Origin: Bacillota bacterium
GTDB lineage: Bacteria; Bacillota; Clostridia; Lachnospirales; Bianqueaceae
Assembly (NCBI GenBank): GCA_017467985.1
Contig: JAFUJY010000010.1
Location: 1 to 16,847, forward strand
DNA: 16,847 bases
Reading direction: 5' to 3'
Position numbers and translations under genes: made by a program. Below are positions 12,577 through 16,847 of this stretch, piece after piece. The notes below the pieces were generated by a model that saw only the letters and a program-made list of their open reading frames with translations, did not search any database and had not been told where the DNA came from. The stretch's first letter is position 1; the number at the start of each line of letters is the position of its first letter.

Positions 12577-14808
12577 ATGCGAATCAAAACCCTTTTAACT
12601 CAGGCCCTCTTTGCAAAAGAAGGCGAAACTTTTACCCAGGTGGCACTGCCCCATACCTGGAATGCCCTCGACGGCCAGGATGGCGGCGCTGACTATTGGC
12701 GTGGCATCGGCACTTACAAGATCGAACTGCCCAATCCCACCGCCGGCAAGAAGCAGTACATCGAGTTCCAGGGGGCCAACCATGTAGCCACGGTTTATTG
12801 TAACGGTCGTGAGCTGGGCACTCACAAGGGCGGCTTCTCCACTTTCCGCTATGACCTGACTGCAGCCATGCTGCCGGAAAATAATGTTCTGACCGTGGTT
12901 GTAACCAATGCCAAGTGCGATGTTTATCCCCAGAATGCTGACTTTACCTTCTACGGCGGTCTGTATCGTGATGCCAGCTTCATCGAAGTGGCGCCCGCTC
13001 ATTTTGACCTGCTCAAAGATGGTACCGACGCTGTATTTGTAACTCCCCGCATCAGCGGTAAAACCCGTGTGGATCTGTTCCCGGTGGGCGCTGAGGGCTG
13101 CACCGTAACTGTGACTTTGAAGGATGCCGAAGACAATGTGGTTCTGACTCAGTCCACCGCCGCCCAGGCTCATACCGTTTTGAAGCTGGATGTGGCCAAT
13201 CCCCATCTGTGGCATGGCGTGGAAGATCCCTACTGCTATACCTGTGAAGCTGTAATTACCAAGGACGACGAAGTTCTGGATACCGTAGTTGTAACCTATG
13301 GTTATCGCGGATTCCATGTGGATCCCAACACCGGTTTCTGGCTGAATGGCAAGAATGTGCCCCTGCGAGGTGTGTCCCGTCATCAGGACCGCAAGGACAA
13401 GGGCTGGGCTATTTCCAAGGAAGATCATGCTGAAGACGTGGCTATTATTAAGGAAGTGGGAGCCAACACCATTCGTCTGGCCCACTACCAGCACGACCAG
13501 TATTTCTATAGCCTGTGCGACAAGACCGGTTTTGTACTGTGGGCAGAGATTCCCTTTATTTCTCAGTTTATTCCCACCAAGGATGCCTATGATAATACCA
13601 TTTCCCAGATGACCGAGCTGGTTGCCCAGAACTACAACCACCCTTCCATCTGCTTCTGGGGCATCTCCAACGAGATCACCATCACCGGCGAGAGTGAAGG
13701 CCTGTACCAGAACCTGTGCGACCTGCACGCTCTGTGTAAAAAGCTGGACCCCAGCCGTCTGACCACCATGGCTGAAGTTTCCATGGTTCCCATGACTTCT
13801 GAGCATGTTTTCATCACCGATGTTCTGAGCTACAACCATTACTTTGGCTGGTATGTGGGCGAAGTAGAGGACAATGGTCCCTGGCTGGATAAGTTCCATG
13901 CACTGAACCCCAACCGTTGTCTGGGTGTTTCCGAATACGGCGCCGAAAATATTCTGAAGTGGCACACCGCTGAGCCGGACAACCACGACTATACCGAAGA
14001 ATACGCCAACTACTACCATCACGAGATGTTAAAGACCTTTGCCACCCGTCCCTACCTGTGGAGCACTCATGTTTGGAACTGCTTCGACTTCGCAGCAGAT
14101 GCCCGTAATGAAGGCGGCGTTATCGGTATGAACAACAAGGGTCTGGTCACCTATGACCGTAAGACCAAGAAGGATGCCTTCTATGTTTACAAGGCCTATT
14201 GGACCACTGAGCCCATGATCCACATCGCCGGCGGCCGCTTCGTTGACCGTGCCCCCGAAGAAAGAAATATCACCGTTTATACCAACTGTGACGAGGTAAC
14301 GCTGATGGTTAACGGCACCGAAGTTCAGACCAAGAAGGCTGTGGACCACGCTGTTGTCTTCGAAAACGTGGCACTGGCAGAGGGCGAAAATACCATCACC
14401 GCCAAGTCCGGCGATGTGACCGCCAACACCATCACTTTGAAGGCTGTGGCAGAACACAATTATGCTTATGATCTGCCTGAAGGCAATCAGGGCGCCAACT
14501 GGTTCGATGACCCCGCTGCTGTAGCAGCCCGCAAAGCCTTCAAGTATCCTAAGGGCTACTATTCCATCAAGGATAAGGTGGGTGTTCTGATGTCCAATCC
14601 TCAGACCGCTGCCATCCTGGGTGGCCTGCTGGCTCAGATGCGCCAGGGTACCGGTGCCGGTGTGGTAGATATGGCTCAGATGGGCGAAGAAATGGCCCAG
14701 TTCATGAATATGATGCGCTTGAGCGACATGCTGAAGATGGCAGGCGACAAGTTCCCCACCGAAGCTAAGATCGCTCTGAACGAGGCCCTGACGAAGATCA
14801 AAAAGTAA
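12577..14808 (+). CDS. GH2 glycosidase, probably beta-galactosidase
   Basis: This 743-residue cytoplasmic enzyme has an N-terminal sugar-binding domain, an Ig-like domain, and a TIM barrel with acid/base Glu366 in ISNEIT and nucleophile Glu453 in VSEYGAE. A beta-rich C-terminal domain follows (about 555-626). The WNCFDFAAD and NNKGLVTYDRK stretches are typical of short GH2 beta-galactosidases of gut Firmicutes. The Asn-x-Lys-Gly motif also resembles the carboxylate-recognising motif of beta-glucuronidases, so the substrate is not settled. It is a different subtype from LacZ, lacking the Bgal_small domain. The tail (628-743) is unusual: a YSIKDKVGVLMSNP helix-like segment and then eight Met in 23 residues (699-721). 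The start is set by AAAGGAG seven bases upstream; a longer in-frame start at 12514 would lie inside the promoter. Codon use (GTT, GCT, CTG, AAG) suggests strong expression. Confidence 0.92.
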   Translation: MRIKTLLTQALFAKEGETFTQVALPHTWNALDGQDGGADYWRGIGTYKIELPNPTAGKKQYIEFQGANHVATVYCNGRELGTHKGGFSTFRYDLTAAMLPENNVLTVVVTNAKCDVYPQNADFTFYGGLYRDASFIEVAPAHFDLLKDGTDAVFVTPRISGKTRVDLFPVGAEGCTVTVTLKDAEDNVVLTQSTAAQAHTVLKLDVANPHLWHGVEDPYCYTCEAVITKDDEVLDTVVVTYGYRGFHVDPNTGFWLNGKNVPLRGVSRHQDRKDKGWAISKEDHAEDVAIIKEVGANTIRLAHYQHDQYFYSLCDKTGFVLWAEIPFISQFIPTKDAYDNTISQMTELVAQNYNHPSICFWGISNEITITGESEGLYQNLCDLHALCKKLDPSRLTTMAEVSMVPMTSEHVFITDVLSYNHYFGWYVGEVEDNGPWLDKFHALNPNRCLGVSEYGAENILKWHTAEPDNHDYTEEYANYYHHEMLKTFATRPYLWSTHVWNCFDFAADARNEGGVIGMNNKGLVTYDRKTKKDAFYVYKAYWTTEPMIHIAGGRFVDRAPEERNITVYTNCDEVTLMVNGTEVQTKKAVDHAVVFENVALAEGENTITAKSGDVTANTITLKAVAEHNYAYDLPEGNQGANWFDDPAAVAARKAFKYPKGYYSIKDKVGVLMSNPQTAAILGGLLAQMRQGTGAGVVDMAQMGEEMAQFMNMMRLSDMLKMAGDKFPTEAKIALNEALTKIKK

Positions 14809-14815
14809 ATTATCC

Positions 14816-14844
14816 TTGACAAATATATCAATGTGTGCTATCAT
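14816..14844 (+). promoter_or_regulatory. Near-consensus promoter of the hppA leader RNA
   Basis: A perfect -35 box TTGACA (14816-14821), an ideal 17-base spacer and the -10 box TATCAT (14839-14844, five of six) lie just eight bases after the GH2 stop codon. The transcript should begin around 14851. This is one of the two or three best promoters in the window. Confidence 0.85.
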
Positions 14845-14850
14845 TAGCCT

Positions 14851-14993
14851 CGATCGAAATAAGTGGTGGAGTCTGTCACCGGAAAGTAAGTTGGTTCCGG
14901 TTTATCTCGATTACCAGGCAATTGGCGCTTAGCGCCCGTCTGCATACCTAGGCATTCTGACAGAGCTGTTTCCACAGCTCTGTTATTTTTTTT
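14851..14993 (+). ncRNA. Structured leader RNA or small RNA upstream of hppA
   Basis: A transcript from the promoter above would run about 143 bases to an intrinsic terminator. It can fold as a three-way junction. P1 is ATCGAAATAA (14853-14862) with TTATCTCGAT (14902-14911), one mismatch. P2 is GGTG (14865-14868) with CACC (14877-14880). P3 is CCGGAA (14879-14884) with TTCCGG (14895-14900); P2 and P3 share two bases, so only one can be complete. Another hairpin, GGCGC-TTA-GCGCC (14924-14936), and the terminator follow. TCTGTCA (14872-14878) is exactly complementary to TGACAGA (14958-14964) at the terminator base. I do not recognise a known riboswitch class. It could be a terminating riboswitch for hppA or an independent small RNA. 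Confidence 0.6.
14960..14993 (+). terminator. Intrinsic terminator ahead of hppA
   Basis: ACAGAGCTGT (14960-14969) and ACAGCTCTGT (14974-14983) form a perfect 10-bp stem with a TTCC loop, followed by T-A and eight T (14986-14993). It ends transcripts both from the GH2 gene, which has no terminator of its own, and from the leader promoter at 14816. hppA begins 93 bases later. Confidence 0.92.
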
Positions 14994-15041
14994 GCGGCGG
15001 ACATGGTGCGTCTGTATTCTAAGTAACCCCTGATACCTACT

Positions 15042-15076
15042 CCCCCTTCTTTCGAAAATAAAAATATTGAAGGGGG
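15042..15076 (+). promoter_or_regulatory. Hairpin sequestering the hppA ribosome binding site
   Basis: CCCCCTTC (15042-15049) is the exact complement of GAAGGGGG (15069-15076), which contains the hppA Shine-Dalgarno, nine bases before the ATG. The loop is 19 bases and AT-rich. The helix would hide the ribosome binding site. Only a weak promoter candidate (TTGCGG at 14992, TATTCT at 15015) lies between the terminator and this element, so hppA may depend on read-through from upstream. Confidence 0.7.
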
Positions 15077-15085
15077 TTTCATTTT

Positions 15086-16847
15086 ATGAATCCACAGATG
15101 TCCCTGTTCTACGGTCTGTCCTTTCTGACAGCCGCTGCAGCATTTGCCTTCGCTGTATATCTGTATCTTTGGGTGAAGCGTCAGCCTCAGACCAATGCCA
15201 AGATTACCGAAGTTGCAAAGCTGATCCGCGAAGGTGCCAACACCTTCATGACTCGTGAGTATAAGATCCTGGGTATCTTCTCCGTAGTCGTTGCTTTGCT
15301 CATTCTTCTGTTCCTGCCCTCTCCCATTTGGAAAGAGGGTGCTGCTGACAACATCGGCATGGCTGTATCCTACATTTTCGGTACCGTTCTTTCTGCCATC
15401 GCAGGTAAGATCGGTGTTCTGGTAGCCAGCCTGTCCAACGGCCGTTCTGCCGAGGCTGCCAAGCAGGGTATCAAACCCGCATTCCTGATCGGTTTCCATG
15501 GTGGTGCCGTAATGGGTCTGCTGGTTGTAGGCTGCGCACTGCTGGGTGTTGCTGCCGTTCTGATGATCGTTAAGGATGCTTCTATTCTGCTGGGCTTCTC
15601 CTTTGGTGCCAGCTCCCTGGCTCTGTTTGCAAAAGCCGGCGGCAGTATCTTCACCAAGACAGCCGACGTTTCTGCTGACCTGACCGGTAAGGTTGAGCTG
15701 GGCATCCCCGAAGATGACCCCCGTAACCCCGCAGTTATCGCTGATAACGTAGGCGACAACGTAGGTGACGTTGCTGGTATGGGTGCCGACCTGTTCGACT
15801 CCAATGTAGCAGCTCTAACCTCCGCTCTGGTTATTGCCCAGTCCATCTCCGGTGCCGAATTCAGCAATGTACAGATGGTTCTGTGCTACGCCGCTCTGGG
15901 TCTGCTGGCCTCCATCCTGGGGATTGCCACCGCTCGTATTGGTAAGAATGGTAACCCCACCAAGGCTCTGAACTCCTCTACATATGTTACCACCGGTATT
16001 TTTATGGCTCTGACTGCTCTGTGTACCGCTCTGTTTGAAGGCTTCTCCTGGAGAATCTGGGGTGCTTCTTCTACCGGTCTGCTGGTAGGCGTTATTATTG
16101 GTCTGGCTACTGACTACTTTACCGATGACTCCAAGCCCATCGTTAAGAAGGTTGCTCATGCATCCAAGACCGGTCCTGCTTTCACCATTCTTTCCGGTGT
16201 TTCTTATGGTTTCATCTCTGCTCTGCCGGCTATGATCGGTATTGCAGTTTCTGCACTGGTTGCATATAAGATCTGTGAGCCCCTGGGCGCAGGCTATGCT
16301 ATGTTTGGTATCTCCATGGCTGCCGTAGGTATGCTTTCCATCGTTGGTATGATTATCTCCAACGACGCTTATGGTCCCATCGTTGACAATGCCCGCGGCC
16401 TGGCTGAAATGGGCGGCCTGGGCGATGACGCCATCCGCATCGCTGACGAACTGGACAGCGCCGGTAACACTGTAAAGGCTGTTACCAAGGGCTTCTCCAT
16501 TGGTGCTGCCGGTCTGACCGTTATCTCCCTGCTGGGTGCCTTCATGTCCGAGGTCAATACCGCTCTGACGGCTGCCAGCAAGGCTCCCATTACCGGATTC
16601 GACATTATGGATCCCACCGTATTCTTCGGTATTCTAATTGGTGCCGCAATCCCGGCTGTATTCTCCGCAATGCTGATTCTGGGTGTTGACCGTAACGCAC
16701 AGCGTATGGTTGCCGAGATCCATCGTCAGTTTAACACCATCAAGGGTCTGCGCGAGGGCGATCCCAAGGCTAAACCCGAGTATGACAAGTGTATCGACAT
16801 CGCTACCAGCGGCGCTCTGCGTGAGCTGATCCCCGCTGGCCTGACCA
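15086..16847 (+). CDS. hppA: Membrane proton-pumping pyrophosphatase (partial, 3' end off window)
   Basis: The first 587 codons are visible and the frame is open at the window edge; full-length members are about 650-750 residues. Many hydrophobic segments alternate with the family's conserved loops. The substrate-binding block has DDPRNP (210-215) and DNVGDNVGDVAGMGADLF (220-237), supplying the aspartates that hold magnesium and pyrophosphate. The enzyme splits pyrophosphate in the cytoplasm and pumps H+ across the membrane. In the GNTVKAVTKGF segment, Lys464 and Thr467 sit at the positions that separate K+-independent (Lys/Thr) from K+-dependent (Ala) enzymes. This predicts a K+-independent H+ pump and argues against the K+-dependent Na+ pumps. 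The start is set by AGGGGG nine bases upstream. The leader carries a terminator and a hairpin over the ribosome binding site. Confidence 0.95.
   Translation, partial: MNPQMSLFYGLSFLTAAAAFAFAVYLYLWVKRQPQTNAKITEVAKLIREGANTFMTREYKILGIFSVVVALLILLFLPSPIWKEGAADNIGMAVSYIFGTVLSAIAGKIGVLVASLSNGRSAEAAKQGIKPAFLIGFHGGAVMGLLVVGCALLGVAAVLMIVKDASILLGFSFGASSLALFAKAGGSIFTKTADVSADLTGKVELGIPEDDPRNPAVIADNVGDNVGDVAGMGADLFDSNVAALTSALVIAQSISGAEFSNVQMVLCYAALGLLASILGIATARIGKNGNPTKALNSSTYVTTGIFMALTALCTALFEGFSWRIWGASSTGLLVGVIIGLATDYFTDDSKPIVKKVAHASKTGPAFTILSGVSYGFISALPAMIGIAVSALVAYKICEPLGAGYAMFGISMAAVGMLSIVGMIISNDAYGPIVDNARGLAEMGGLGDDAIRIADELDSAGNTVKAVTKGFSIGAAGLTVISLLGAFMSEVNTALTAASKAPITGFDIMDPTVFFGILIGAAIPAVFSAMLILGVDRNAQRMVAEIHRQFNTIKGLREGDPKAKPEYDKCIDIATSGALRELIPAGLT

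Noticed and set aside
12595..14022. Open frame of 475 codons antisense to the second GH2 gene
   Set aside because: It lies fully inside a gene with intact catalytic motifs, has no ribosome binding site and no recognisable domain. Long antisense frames are expected opposite a gene with strong third-position bias.
14029..14844. Open frame of 271 codons antisense to the GH2 C-terminus
   Set aside because: It is a shadow of the same codon bias, overlaps the -10 region of the hppA leader promoter, and lacks domain motifs and a ribosome binding site.
14851..14993. 6S RNA or SRP RNA
   Set aside because: The predicted fold is a small three-way junction plus hairpins. It lacks the long rod with a central bubble of 6S RNA and the conserved GGAAG-containing apical hairpin of SRP RNA.
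14948..15499. Minus-strand frame of 183 codons over the hppA start
   Set aside because: It runs through a perfect terminator hairpin and the hppA N-terminus, and its translation resembles no family I know.
1..16847. CRISPR array, tRNA, rRNA or prophage genes
   Set aside because: No regularly spaced repeats, cloverleaf with T-loop, ribosomal RNA signature or phage structural gene was seen on either strand.

Overview
The window looks like a chromosomal segment of a low-to-mid GC Gram-positive anaerobe, most likely a gut Clostridia (Oscillospiraceae/Lachnospiraceae-like). The reasons are strong AGGAGG-type ribosome binding sites, the class II (Firmicutes-type) GalT, the DegV protein, CPBP protease and DUF4143 ATPase families, and a membrane pyrophosphatase. 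This placement is inferred from gene content, not from a marker gene. I see no rRNA, tRNA, transposase, phage gene or CRISPR array, and no gene-free stretch longer than 300 bases.

Layout. At the left edge a strong promoter (24-52, minus) fires out of the window. A CPBP membrane protease (minus) and thioredoxin (plus) diverge from a shared control region at about 991-1061. Thioredoxin ends at a terminator that faces an AT-richer DUF4143 ATPase gene (minus) with a 13-bp perfect palindrome just ahead of its ribosome binding site. The main block, 2843-12416, is all on the minus strand. In transcription order it holds a small HD alarmone-hydrolase-like gene, response regulator 2, kinase 2, degV, a terminator, lacZ, galT, response regulator 1, kinase 1, and a second terminator. 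The two OmpR-type two-component systems are clear paralogues and they bracket the lacZ-galT pair. On the right, two plus-strand units follow: a second GH2 glycosidase (743 aa, with an unusual Met-rich C-terminal tail) and an H+-pumping membrane pyrophosphatase (hppA), which runs off the window.

How the genes fit together. LacZ cleaves lactose or other beta-galactosides in the cytoplasm, and GalT carries the galactose product through the Leloir pathway. No galK, galE or transporter is present, so uptake and the other steps must be encoded elsewhere. The two sensor kinases have short extracytoplasmic loops, which suggests envelope sensing. Whether they control the lac/gal genes is only a positional suggestion.

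The most unusual content is in RNA-level control. (a) The galT leader has an 8-bp hairpin lying exactly between the Shine-Dalgarno sequence and the ATG, plus a second upstream copy of one hairpin arm that could compete for pairing. (b) The hppA leader has a near-consensus promoter, a possible three-way-junction RNA, an intrinsic terminator with a possible antiterminator pairing, and then a separate 8-bp helix that would hide the hppA ribosome binding site. (c) Both two-component promoters carry hexamer direct repeats spaced 11 bp apart, different in sequence but identical in geometry.
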